Translations under genes and position numbers: made by a program
Source: Malonomonas rubra
Lineage (GTDB): Bacteria; Desulfobacterota; Desulfuromonadia; Desulfuromonadales; Geopsychrobacteraceae
NCBI RefSeq assembly: GCF_003247215.1
Contig: NZ_QKAP01000123.1
Location: 1 to 34,638, forward strand
Direction of reading: 5' to 3'
DNA: 34,638 bases
Part shown: positions 7,055-14,332 of the stretch, piece by piece
Numbering within the stretch: position 1 is the stretch's first letter
Layout of the letters: each line of letters opens with the position of its first letter
Notes under the pieces: generated by a model
Told to the model about the DNA's origin: nothing
The model's input: the letters and a program-made list of their open reading frames with translations, nothing else
Databases searched by the model: none

Positions 7055-8353
7055 TTACCAACGCCCCGACCATGCCGGGTGCGTATCGTCGCCACCTGGA
7101 GCCGAGATCCGCCGTGCCCCGGTGCCATCGGCACGCATGATCCAGATCGCCTTGTTGCCATCGCGGTCGAGGGAATAGATCAGGAACCGACCGTCAGGGC
7201 TCCAGCGTGGATGTTCTTTACTTCCTGGCCCGAAGGTCAATTGCCGCTCATCGCTGCCATCCGGGTTAATGGTGAAAATGTTGAATTCCCTGCCTTCTAA
7301 ACGCGAAAAGGCAATCCGATCACCTTTCGGACTCCAGGCCGGGGTTGCGTTGTACTTCCCTTCGTAAGTCAGGCGAGTCACCTCCAAGGTATGCACATCG
7401 ATGATGAAAACATGCGGATTCCCGCGCCGATCGGAAACAAAGGCGATCCGGTTGCCGTCGGGATCCCAGCTCGGATCGACGTCGATGCCAAAATGCTTGG
7501 TCAGACGCTTGTGCAAGGAACCGTCGGTACCGATCAGGTACAGCTCCGAGTTCTTATCCTTCGACAGGGTCAAAGCGACCTCTCGGCCGTCTGGGCTATA
7601 GCGCCCACCTATATTCAAGCCCTCTTGCAACGAAAGTCGTGATTCTCGACCGGTGTAGATCTCTTTACGATAAAGATCGGGATTGCCTTCTTTGTAGGAG
7701 GTAAAGATCAGCTCTTTGCGCTTCGGCGCAAAATCGGGATTGAGGACAATACTGCGATGCGCTGTCAGCCGAAGCGGTTTGTTCCCGTCAACATCCATCA
7801 GGTAGAGTTCTTTTTGCCCACTGCGGTTGGAAATATAGGCAATCCGGCTGGAGAAGGGTCCCAACTCACCGGTCAGACTTAACAGCACCTGGTCAGCAAA
7901 TGCATGGGCAATCCGCCGCACATCTTCCTTTTTGGCGATATAGCGCCGGCCAGTCAACAGCCGGCGGCTGATGACATCGTAGAGCCGCAGCTCGAAGATC
8001 ATCTTTTCCCCTTCGAACCGGTAGCCTCCCTTGAGTACTGCCTCTGCGCCGAGCAGTCGCCATTGGGTAAAATCGACCTCGGTGCTGCTCAGGGTCAGCT
8101 TTTTGGCATCGCTGAGAAAAGAAGCAGGGTCGACCAGATCGAAGAGGCCTGACAGATCGAGATCGTTTTCCAGTACCTGCTGAAACTCTTCGGCGATCCC
8201 CTGTTTTACTCCATCAATCGGCAACAACGGAGTGATCGCCAAGGGGATTGTCTGTTCTCCGGGGGAGCTGATTTCGATTTCGACGGAACCTACTGTCGCC
8301 GCAGAAAAAAAAGCAAGAAAAAGGACAAAAGCCAACGTCCGTAAAAAATTCAT
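7055..8353 (-). CDS. tolB: Tol-Pal system beta-propeller protein TolB
   Basis: A 432-residue periplasmic protein. The signal peptide spans about residues 1-23. The N-terminal alpha/beta domain (about 24-150) includes the stretch VLKGGYRFEGEKMIFELRLYD and ends near FADQVLLSLTGE. A C-terminal six-bladed propeller follows, seen as repeated TolB/WD40-like motifs: YSPDGREVALT, WDPDGNRIAFVSDR, WSPKGDRIAFSR and WSPDGRFLIYSLD. TolB binds Pal and competes with Lpp/OmpA-type contacts, passing force from TolA to the outer membrane. Its ATG overlaps the tolA stop by four bases (ATGA), so translation is coupled. The length is normal for the family. Confidence 0.97.
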   Translation of the reverse strand: MNFLRTLAFVLFLAFFSAATVGSVEIEISSPGEQTIPLAITPLLPIDGVKQGIAEEFQQVLENDLDLSGLFDLVDPASFLSDAKKLTLSSTEVDFTQWRLLGAEAVLKGGYRFEGEKMIFELRLYDVISRRLLTGRRYIAKKEDVRRIAHAFADQVLLSLTGELGPFSSRIAYISNRSGQKELYLMDVDGNKPLRLTAHRSIVLNPDFAPKRKELIFTSYKEGNPDLYRKEIYTGRESRLSLQEGLNIGGRYSPDGREVALTLSKDKNSELYLIGTDGSLHKRLTKHFGIDVDPSWDPDGNRIAFVSDRRGNPHVFIIDVHTLEVTRLTYEGKYNATPAWSPKGDRIAFSRLEGREFNIFTINPDGSDERQLTFGPGSKEHPRWSPDGRFLIYSLDRDGNKAIWIMRADGTGARRISAPGGDDTHPAWSGRW

Positions 8354-9195
8354 CTCAGGTCCAACATTTCCTTGAGGTTAAAAATAACTATTATCGGTTC
8401 ATTATCGGGCAAAGGCTGTCCCAAACTTTTTGATTGGAGGATCGCTCGCGTCAACGAGTCATCGAACGCCTGAACCCCTGATTTTTCAATAAATTCATAA
8501 TGCTGCAACTCACCATCTGTACTGTAAAACATCCTGACCTTTGCTTCCGGATTGCTCACCGCAGATAGATAAGGAGAATATTTCCAATTCGCCTGAATCA
8601 GTTCGCGAATAAACGCGATGGCACTAACACCAGCCTCATCCCCTTTACCCTCCGGCATTCCGACAGGGGCGTCCGCGATCGGTGATGCAACCTGGGTCGC
8701 TTCTTTTTCTGCTGCAGCTTTCAACTGAGCGATTCGGTCTTTCCGGTCCTGTTCCTCTTTTTGCTTTTTCAGTTTGGCTTTTATCGCCGCCAGGGCATCC
8801 AGCCTAGTGTCTTCCTGCACCTGACTGACGATCGGCGCAGGTTCCGGTGTTGGCTCTGGCTTTACCACATGTTTCGCGGTCGGTTTGGGTGGAATCGGTT
8901 TCGGCTTGACCTGTGGTTTCGGGCTTGGTTTCGGCTTGACCTGTGGTTTCGGGCTTGGCTTCGGCTTCGTTGCCACCGCTTCTGGGCGTCCTGCCTGCGG
9001 ATTCTTGACGATCTTGTTGACCAAATTGACCCGGTAAACCGGAGGCTTAACCGGCCCCTTCTTGGGGAACCAGTCAGCCTGATAGAGGATCGGCAGCAGC
9101 AGGTGCAACAGCAGAGACACCACCAGCATACGCCGAAAGCCCGGCTCGAACGTGGACTGCAGCTGTTTCCACCGCTGCTTGCGAGAGGATTCCAT
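8350..9195 (-). CDS. tolA: TolA-like protein with TonB-type C-terminal domain
   Basis: A 281-residue inner-membrane protein spanning the periplasm. There is one N-terminal transmembrane helix (about 22-38, MLVVSLLLHLLLPILY). A Pro/Lys-rich rod follows (about 70-120), containing a duplicated ten-residue unit KPKPSPKPQV encoded by two 30-bp tandem repeats. A charged helical segment comes next (about 130-170, IKAKLKKQKEEQDRKDRI). The C-terminal TonB/TolA-type domain ends LPDNEPIIVIFNLKEMLDL. Operon position between tolR and tolB supports TolA, although the Pro-rich rod is more like TonB than E. coli's Ala-rich TolA. It links the TolQR motor to TolB-Pal. The gap after tolR is nine bases. Confidence 0.9.
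   Translation of the reverse strand: MESSRKQRWKQLQSTFEPGFRRMLVVSLLLHLLLPILYQADWFPKKGPVKPPVYRVNLVNKIVKNPQAGRPEAVATKPKPSPKPQVKPKPSPKPQVKPKPIPPKPTAKHVVKPEPTPEPAPIVSQVQEDTRLDALAAIKAKLKKQKEEQDRKDRIAQLKAAAEKEATQVASPIADAPVGMPEGKGDEAGVSAIAFIRELIQANWKYSPYLSAVSNPEAKVRMFYSTDGELQHYEFIEKSGVQAFDDSLTRAILQSKSLGQPLPDNEPIIVIFNLKEMLDLR
8901..8960 (-). repeat. Two 30-bp tandem repeats inside tolA
   Basis: Positions 8901-8930 and 8931-8960 are identical except for one base. Each encodes ten residues of the Pro/Lys rod (KPKPSPKPQV-like). Such in-frame repeats can change the length of the periplasm-spanning rod by slippage without breaking the frame. Confidence 0.9.
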
Positions 9196-9204
9196 GGGTG
9201 CCGG

Positions 9205-9627
9205 TTATTCCTCGGGGAGGCGGGTCACCATCCCCAGCTTTTCTACCCCGGCGCGCTTGACTGCCGCCATCACCTCCACCACCCGGCCATAGGGAACCTT
9301 CTGGTCTGCCTCGAGAAACACCTCTCGATCCGGCTTCCCCTTCAACGCCTGCTGCAACACCGGACTTAGCTTGCTGATGGTTTTGATTTCAGTCTTACCG
9401 ATGGAAATTTTGCCGTTGCGCTCCATGGTCACCACCAGCGGTTCCTGCTGCGCCGGCAAGCCTGGGGATTCCGCCACTTCCGGCAAGTCGACCTGCACCC
9501 CCTGTTCGAGCATCGGCGCGGTGACCATGAAGATGATCAACAACACCAGCATAACATCGACAAAGGGAGTCACGTTGATTTGTGACAGGTTGCTGCGCTG
9601 TCTGCGGGCTTGGTTGCCGACTTCCAT
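9205..9627 (-). CDS. tolR: TolR / ExbD-family proton-channel subunit
   Basis: A 140-residue inner-membrane protein. A short cytoplasmic N-terminus leads to SQINVTPFVDVMLVLLIIFM, where the membrane-embedded Asp of the VDVMLVL motif is the proton-carrying residue of ExbD/TolR proteins. One transmembrane helix (about 22-41) is followed by a periplasmic domain ending in a VKRAGVEKLGMVT strand. With TolQ it forms the proton-driven motor. Its ATG directly follows the tolQ stop (TAGATG), indicating coupled translation. Confidence 0.96.
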   Translation of the reverse strand: MEVGNQARRQRSNLSQINVTPFVDVMLVLLIIFMVTAPMLEQGVQVDLPEVAESPGLPAQQEPLVVTMERNGKISIGKTEIKTISKLSPVLQQALKGKPDREVFLEADQKVPYGRVVEVMAAVKRAGVEKLGMVTRLPEE

Positions 9628-10296
9628 CTAGTTGCGCTCCATCCGCTCAAGGATGTTGAGAAACTCCTGGCTAAAGTTGTCCATCTCGCCGATCAGCACG
9701 TTGACCTTGTTGAGGAAGTGGTTGTACCCCATGACTGCCGGAATTGCCGCTGCCAGACCAATCGCCGTAGCGATCAGCGCTTCGGAGATACCGGGAGCGA
9801 CCACGGCCAGCGAGGCGCTACCTGTCTGACCGATGCCGTGGAAAGCGTCCATGATCCCCCAGACGGTACCGAACAGACCGATAAAAGGAGCTGTGGAGCC
9901 GGTGGTGGCGAGGAAGGTTAGGTATTTTTCCAGCCGATGAGTCTCTTGGGTGGTAGCCCGACGCAGAGCACGACCCACCAGGTCGGTAGTGCCCATTTTG
10001 CTGGAGAAATCATCCCCCACTTCGGTCGGCTTTTTCTTCAGCTGCAACATCTCATGATAGCCCTCGCGGAACAGGGTTGCCAGCGGCGAGTTGGCGAATT
10101 CCTTGACCCCTTGGCCGATGGTGTCGAAGCGTTTCTTGCTCCAGAAAAAATCAAGGAACCGATCCGACTCCTTGATCGCCTTCTGGACAACGGTGAATTT
10201 GTAAAAGATGATCGCCCAGGAAACGAGCGAGAAATAAACCAGGATTAACAGGACCAGTTTAACAACCGGGCCCGCCTGTAGTACTAAATCGAACAA
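9628..10296 (-). CDS. tolQ: TolQ / ExbB-family proton-channel subunit
   Basis: A 222-residue inner-membrane protein with three hydrophobic segments (about 10-31, 126-150 and 160-185). The second carries the conserved LATTGSTAPFIGLFGTVWGI and the third ISEALIATAIGLAAAIPAV, both diagnostic of MotA/TolQ/ExbB proteins. Five TolQ subunits surround a TolR dimer and turn proton flow into movement of TolA. Translation appears to begin at TTG, seven bases after a good AGGAG; no ATG fits better. It is first in tolQRAB-pal-cpoB. ybgC, often upstream of tolQ elsewhere, is absent. Confidence 0.96.
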   Translation of the reverse strand: MFDLVLQAGPVVKLVLLILVYFSLVSWAIIFYKFTVVQKAIKESDRFLDFFWSKKRFDTIGQGVKEFANSPLATLFREGYHEMLQLKKKPTEVGDDFSSKMGTTDLVGRALRRATTQETHRLEKYLTFLATTGSTAPFIGLFGTVWGIMDAFHGIGQTGSASLAVVAPGISEALIATAIGLAAAIPAVMGYNHFLNKVNVLIGEMDNFSQEFLNILERMERN

Positions 10297-10357
10297 GAGC
10301 GTTCTCCTTTGTCCGGAAAGAAAAAGTCTTCTGCATGTTTCATTTAATATCCGGCAG

Positions 10358-10386
10358 ATTATCTTGCAGCGCTGCTAGCAAGTCAA
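10358..10386 (-). promoter_or_regulatory. Promoter of the tol-pal operon
   Basis: On the minus strand TTGACT (10381-10386) and GATAAT (10358-10363) are separated by exactly 17 bases, each one base from the sigma70 consensus. The spacer contains the perfect 10-bp palindrome GCAGCGCTGC at 10366-10375, a possible operator. The predicted start is about 55 bases upstream of tolQ. Confidence 0.7.
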
Positions 10387-10408
10387 GTCGGGTTCCTTTT
10401 TCATTCTC

Positions 10409-11104
10409 TTACGAAAAGTGTTGAGTCAGGTTGTGGCGTAGATATTCAGCAGTCCTACATTGCGGGGAGCGGCGCAAAAAAAGTTGCAGGCTCGGCAGAT
10501 CGTCGAAATCCTCCCAGCCATCAAGTAGAAGAGCAGGGATCTCGTATTGCTCAATTTTTTCCAGGGTTTCCGCTAAAACCTTGGGGCTACTCCAGGAAAT
10601 ATCTTCGAACAGCTGTGAATGATGTCGTGCTTCCCCGATCAGCACATATCCGCCATCGTCGGCCGGAACCAACACCACCTCCGTCTTTTGTAAACCGGCA
10701 ATCGCCTGTTCGACGAGAGATAACGGCAAATCGGGGGCATCGCTGCCGATCAGCAACGCCTGCCGGTATCCCTGCCGCAGAAAACCTTGCAGGGCGTTCG
10801 CCATCCGTTCCCCCAAATCAACTCCTGACTGCTCGATTAGGCGAACGCCGGGAAAGCTCTGCTCAAACCATCTCCGTTCGCCGAGGTAACAGATCGCCAA
10901 ATCAAAGCAGCCAGCAGCTTGCATGCGCGCCACCGTTTCCTCTAACGATACACGATACAAATCGGCAGCTTCGACAAAGGAGAGGGGAGGGCAGAGGCGG
11001 GTTTTGCACTTTCCAGCGAGCGGTTGCTTGGCAAATATCCCTAGAATAGGCTTTTTAAAGGGGGTTTTTCTTTTGTTATCCACAGTATCCACAGACGTAT
11101 CCAC
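10409..11104 (-). CDS. DUF2064 (TIGR04282-like) GT-A-fold glycosyltransferase-like protein
   Basis: A 231-residue cytoplasmic protein. Residues 20-40 (PILGIFAKQPLAGKCKTRL) have the nucleotide-sugar transferase N-terminal pattern with the basic KCKTRL motif. LLIGSDAPDLP near the middle is the metal/nucleotide-binding loop, followed by VLVPADDGGYVLIG. These mark the DUF2064 family, annotated in places as arsenosugar-biosynthesis glycosyltransferase; the true substrate here is unknown. Translation must begin at one of three GTG codons (11104, 11092 or 11083), because no ATG precedes the conserved domain. All three lie within a cluster of DnaA-box-like sequences. The first GTG is two bases after the folE2 stop, so translation is probably coupled to folE2. 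No strong ribosome binding site is visible. Confidence 0.8.
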   Translation of the reverse strand: MDTSVDTVDNKRKTPFKKPILGIFAKQPLAGKCKTRLCPPLSFVEAADLYRVSLEETVARMQAAGCFDLAICYLGERRWFEQSFPGVRLIEQSGVDLGERMANALQGFLRQGYRQALLIGSDAPDLPLSLVEQAIAGLQKTEVVLVPADDGGYVLIGEARHHSQLFEDISWSSPKVLAETLEKIEQYEIPALLLDGWEDFDDLPSLQLFLRRSPQCRTAEYLRHNLTQHFS

Positions 11105-11105
11105 A
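11076..11105 (+). promoter_or_regulatory. Cluster of three DnaA boxes over the DUF2064 start
   Basis: On the plus strand TTATCCACA (11076-11084, exact E. coli-type consensus), GTATCCACA (11085-11093) and GTATCCACA (11097-11105) lie in the same orientation within 30 bases, and a T-rich stretch precedes them. They overlap the GTG start region of the DUF2064 gene. They may bind DnaA for titration or transcriptional control. They also encode a repeated Val-Asp-Thr peptide, so a purely coding origin is possible. Confidence 0.55.
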
Positions 11106-11106
11106 A

Positions 11107-11889
11107 CTAGCGTGGATTACGCAATTCCACCATAGCGTAAGCGGAGTGATTATGAATCGACTCAAAATTTTCACATTGCACCTTAAACCACTCGATCTCC
11201 GGTACGCCACGTAGTTTCTCTGTCACCGCCCGTACCATATCTTCGACGAACATCGGGTTGTCGTAGGCCTGTTCGGTAACCGCTTTTTCGTCTTCGCGCT
11301 TGAGCAACGAGTAGACCTGACTGCTGGCGCAATCCTCGACCCAAGCGATCAGATCCTCGAGCCAAATATGTTCGCTGTAGCGGATCTGCACCTTCACGTT
11401 ACTTCGCTGATTGTGAGCGCCACGTTCGCTGATCTCTTTTGAGCAGGGGCAGAGCGATGTCACCGGAATACTCGCCTCGAGTATAAAATCGAATCGTTCC
11501 TCTAGGGTGCCGATCATCCGGCATTGATATTCGAGCAGGCTGCGTGCCCCGGAAACCGGCGCGCTCTTTTCGATAAAATAGGGAAAATCGAGCTCAAGAT
11601 GGGCACGGGTCGCCTCCAGCCGTTGTTTCATCTCAGCCAGAATAGTCTCCATGTTATCGACACTGATCTCTCCATGATAAAGGTTGAGTACCTCGATGAA
11701 GCGGCTCATGTGGGTTCCCTTGAACTGCTCAGGTAAATCGACGTACATGTTGACCCGGGCCACCGTATGCTGCTTCTCTCGGTGCTTGTCCTGCACCACG
11801 ATCGGGTAACGGATATCCTTCACGCCGACCTTGTCGATGGCTATATTGCGGGTATCGTGACTCTTCTGCAGATCAGGCATTTTCGGCAT
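11107..11889 (-). CDS. folE2: GTP cyclohydrolase FolE2 (type IB)
   Basis: A 260-residue cytoplasmic metalloenzyme turning GTP into 7,8-dihydroneopterin triphosphate, the first step of both folate and queuosine synthesis. The conserved SLCPCSKEISERGAHNQRS (about 145-163) contains the catalytic/metal Cys of the FolE2 family. The N-terminal DIRYPIVVQDK, EVLNLYHG and C-terminal NFESIHNHSAYAMVE also match. FolE2 enzymes use metals other than zinc and often substitute for FolE under zinc limitation. The ATG at 11889 shares one base with the queC stop (TGATG) and follows GAGG by ten bases, so it is coupled with queC. This pairing suggests that its main product feeds preQ0. queD and queE are not in the window. 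Confidence 0.96.
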   Translation of the reverse strand: MPKMPDLQKSHDTRNIAIDKVGVKDIRYPIVVQDKHREKQHTVARVNMYVDLPEQFKGTHMSRFIEVLNLYHGEISVDNMETILAEMKQRLEATRAHLELDFPYFIEKSAPVSGARSLLEYQCRMIGTLEERFDFILEASIPVTSLCPCSKEISERGAHNQRSNVKVQIRYSEHIWLEDLIAWVEDCASSQVYSLLKREDEKAVTEQAYDNPMFVEDMVRAVTEKLRGVPEIEWFKVQCENFESIHNHSAYAMVELRNPR

Positions 11890-12578
11890 CAGCACTTACC
11901 CTCGTGCTCAACATAAACAACCGGGTCTTCCGTACCGACGTCGGCAAACCCTTTGAGCCGCAACAAGCAGGAATCGCAATGCCCGCAGGCCTGCCCTGTC
12001 GGGGTCGGATCATAGCAGGAATGAGTTAACCGGTAATCGACGCCGAGCGCCAGTCCTTTTTTGATAATCTGCGCCTTGGTCAAATCAATCAGGGGCGCAT
12101 GGATTTTGTAGGGCTGTCCTTCGACACCGGCCTTGGTCGCCAGGTTGGCCATCTGCTCAAAAGCAGCGACAAACTCGGGACGGCAATCAGGATAGCCGGA
12201 ATAGTCGAGGGCGTTGACGCCGATGTAGATATCCGCAGCGCCAAGAACCTCGGCCCAACCGAGAGCGAAGGAGAGGAAGATCGTGTTGCGTGCCGGCACA
12301 TAGGTCACCGGGATCGCATCGGGGCTGGAGCCGTCTTTCGGCACCTCGATATCCGCAGTCAGGGCGCTGCCGCCCAGCTGCCGCATGTCGACATCGATCA
12401 CCATATGTTCTTTGGCGCCGATCAGGGGCGCATATTCACGTGCCTTGTCAAGCTCGACCGAGTGTCGCTGGCCATAGGAGAAGCTGAGCGCATACGGTTC
12501 AAAACCTTCATCGCGGGCGATCGCCATACAGGTGGTCGAATCGAGCCCGCCGCTGTACAGAACCACAGCTTTTTTCAT
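11889..12578 (-). CDS. queC: 7-cyano-7-deazaguanine (preQ0) synthase QueC
   Basis: A 229-residue ATP-dependent enzyme converting 7-carboxy-7-deazaguanine and ammonia to preQ0, the precursor of queuosine in tRNA. The N-terminus [17 protein letters not shown] is the PP-loop. [10 protein letters not shown] and [17 protein letters not shown] are family motifs. The C-terminal zinc site is a Cys after THS plus ACGHCDSC (four cysteines in all, about residues 192-210). A GGAAATGGG sequence lies before the ATG. It is translationally coupled to folE2 downstream. The upstream leader (12579-12672) does not show a recognisable preQ1 riboswitch. Confidence 0.97.
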   Translation of the reverse strand: MKKAVVLYSGGLDSTTCMAIARDEGFEPYALSFSYGQRHSVELDKAREYAPLIGAKEHMVIDVDMRQLGGSALTADIEVPKDGSSPDAIPVTYVPARNTIFLSFALGWAEVLGAADIYIGVNALDYSGYPDCRPEFVAAFEQMANLATKAGVEGQPYKIHAPLIDLTKAQIIKKGLALGVDYRLTHSCYDPTPTGQACGHCDSCLLRLKGFADVGTEDPVVYVEHEGKC

Positions 12579-12672
12579 ATCCCATTTCCTTCACTAGCGA
12601 TAAAGATATCTGGGCGCTCCACAGCTCACCCGAATGCAGCATAAAACCGAATCAGGCACCCGGTCAAGCGCA

Positions 12673-14100
12673 CTAACCATTCAGGCAATGCACTTTGAGC
12701 AGGTTGGTAGTCCCGGGCGCGGAAAGTGGACTGCCCATGGTAATCACCACGATGTCGCCACGGTTGAGCAGCCCCGACTCGATCACTGCTTTTTCAACCG
12801 AGTTGATCTGCTGTTCGGTGGCCCCCTCAATCGGCACCTTCAGCGAACGCACACCACCGTACAGAGCCAACTGCCGTCGAACCCGACTGGCCGGCGTGAC
12901 CGCCAGAATCGGCAGGTTGGGCCGGTATTTTGCTACCAGCGTCGCCGTGCTGCCGGTCTGGGTGAAGGCGAGGATCGCCGCCGCCCCGACCGATTCGGCA
13001 ACCCGGCAGGCCGCCCGGCCGATCACCTCGGTCAAACCTTTATCTTCGGCAATCTTGTCATGCAGATCCTGCCGACGAGCCAGCCACTGTGAATCGACTT
13101 CAACATCACAGGCAACCCGGTCCATCACCTTGACCGCCGCCTGAGGGTAACTACCAGCCGCCGTCTCACCGCTGAGCATGACGGCATCGGTGCCATCAAG
13201 AATTGCATTGGCAACATCCGAAGTTTCGGCACGGGTTGGACGCGGATTACTGATCATGCTCTCAAGCATCTGGGTCGCAGTGATCACCGGTTTGCCGGCA
13301 GCGTTACACTTACGAATAATCCTCTTCTGCACTAGCGGCACCTTCTCCGAAGGGATCTCTACCCCCAGATCACCACGGGCCACCATAACCCCGTCAGTCG
13401 CGGCGAGGATCTCATCAAAATTGTCGACCGCTTCTGGTTTCTCGATCTTGGCGATCACCTTCAGCGAAGAATCGTGCCGGGTGATCAGCGCTTTAAGCCG
13501 TTTGACCTCTTCGGCGGTGCGCACGAAGGAGAGGGCGACCCAGTCGACATCGTTTTCAATACAGAACTGCAGGTCCTCAAGATCCTTTTCGGTCAATGCC
13601 GGGGCAGAGACCTTGACACCCGGCAGGTTAATCCCCTTGCGATCCTTCAGCAGACCGCCGACGATCACCCGGCAATGCACGATGCAGCCATCAACCCGCA
13701 ACACAGTCAACTCCAACTGGCCATCGTCGAGCAAGATCTGATCGCCAGGGATGACATCTTGCGGCAACGATCGGTAGACGGTCGGGATCAAACCGTCGGC
13801 TCCTTCAACATCAGCCGTAGTGATCTGCACCTCCTGACCGGCGGTCAGCTTTTGGCCGCCGCCGCGCATAAGCCCAGTACGGATCTTCGGCCCCTGCAAG
13901 TCGCCGAGAATCGCCACTGGCCTTTTCTGCTGCTTCGAAAGTTCGCGGATCTGGCTTATCCATATCGCTTTTTGCGCCGCTTCGCCGTGGGAAAAGTTAA
14001 GTCGGAATACATTCACCCCAGCCAGCAGCAGCGTTTCCAATGCCTCCCTGCTTTCGCAGGCCGGGCCGATAGTGGCAACTATTTTGGTACGTCTGTGCAT
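12673..14100 (-). CDS. pyk: Pyruvate kinase
   Basis: A 475-residue cytoplasmic enzyme transferring phosphate from phosphoenolpyruvate to ADP. Motifs in order are RRTKIVATIGPA (start), FRLNFSHG, AILGDLQGPKIRTG, then VIAKIEKPEAVDNFDEI with the catalytic Lys, DGVMVARGDLGVE (Mg-binding Glu/Asp), and ITATQMLESMI with NPRPTRAETSDVANAI. The C-terminal regulatory domain has FTQTGSTATLVAKYRP and ends GTTNLLKVHCLN. I start it at the ATG at 14100, ten bases after AGGAG. A longer frame to 14349 adds residues unlike any pyruvate kinase and runs over the divergent promoter region. There is no extra PEP-utiliser domain. It is divergent from the PBP1A gene. Confidence 0.96.
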   Translation of the reverse strand: MHRRTKIVATIGPACESREALETLLLAGVNVFRLNFSHGEAAQKAIWISQIRELSKQQKRPVAILGDLQGPKIRTGLMRGGGQKLTAGQEVQITTADVEGADGLIPTVYRSLPQDVIPGDQILLDDGQLELTVLRVDGCIVHCRVIVGGLLKDRKGINLPGVKVSAPALTEKDLEDLQFCIENDVDWVALSFVRTAEEVKRLKALITRHDSSLKVIAKIEKPEAVDNFDEILAATDGVMVARGDLGVEIPSEKVPLVQKRIIRKCNAAGKPVITATQMLESMISNPRPTRAETSDVANAILDGTDAVMLSGETAAGSYPQAAVKVMDRVACDVEVDSQWLARRQDLHDKIAEDKGLTEVIGRAACRVAESVGAAAILAFTQTGSTATLVAKYRPNLPILAVTPASRVRRQLALYGGVRSLKVPIEGATEQQINSVEKAVIESGLLNRGDIVVITMGSPLSAPGTTNLLKVHCLNG

Positions 14101-14189
14101 AACTAATATTCTCCTGTAACATGGCTTTCTTTGCCAAGTGCGCGAGAGTAGCGGAAAGTAGAACGATTTTCCACCAAAATTCAATTTCC

Positions 14190-14230
14190 TAGCATAGCAG
14201 GCGGTTGCTCCCTTGGCGACTGCCATGCTA
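14190..14230. promoter_or_regulatory. Inverted repeat in the pyk / PBP1A divergent promoter region
   Basis: Arms 14190-14203 and 14217-14230 pair at 12 of 14 positions (TAGCAT and ATGCTA outermost), around 13 bases. A plausible minus-strand promoter for pyk, TCGCCA with TATGCT at 17-base spacing, lies within the repeat. It may be an operator shared by both genes or simply part of the pyk promoter. Confidence 0.4.
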
Positions 14231-14332
14231 TATAAGCTTATTTTTGCCAGATTAATATTAATAAACTGGTCGTAACCCTTGGCAATCGATACCCCGCCTA
14301 AGGGAGGACTGAAAAAGGAACTTTGCCTTTTT

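Noticed and set aside
11050-11110. oriC at the triple DnaA-box cluster
   Set aside because: It lies across the end of folE2 and the start of another gene with no AT-rich unwinding region of normal length, and recF-gyrB-gyrA places the origin beyond the right edge.
12579-12672. preQ1 riboswitch upstream of queC
   Set aside because: I could not match the short loop and A-rich tail of class I, nor a class II fold, in this leader.
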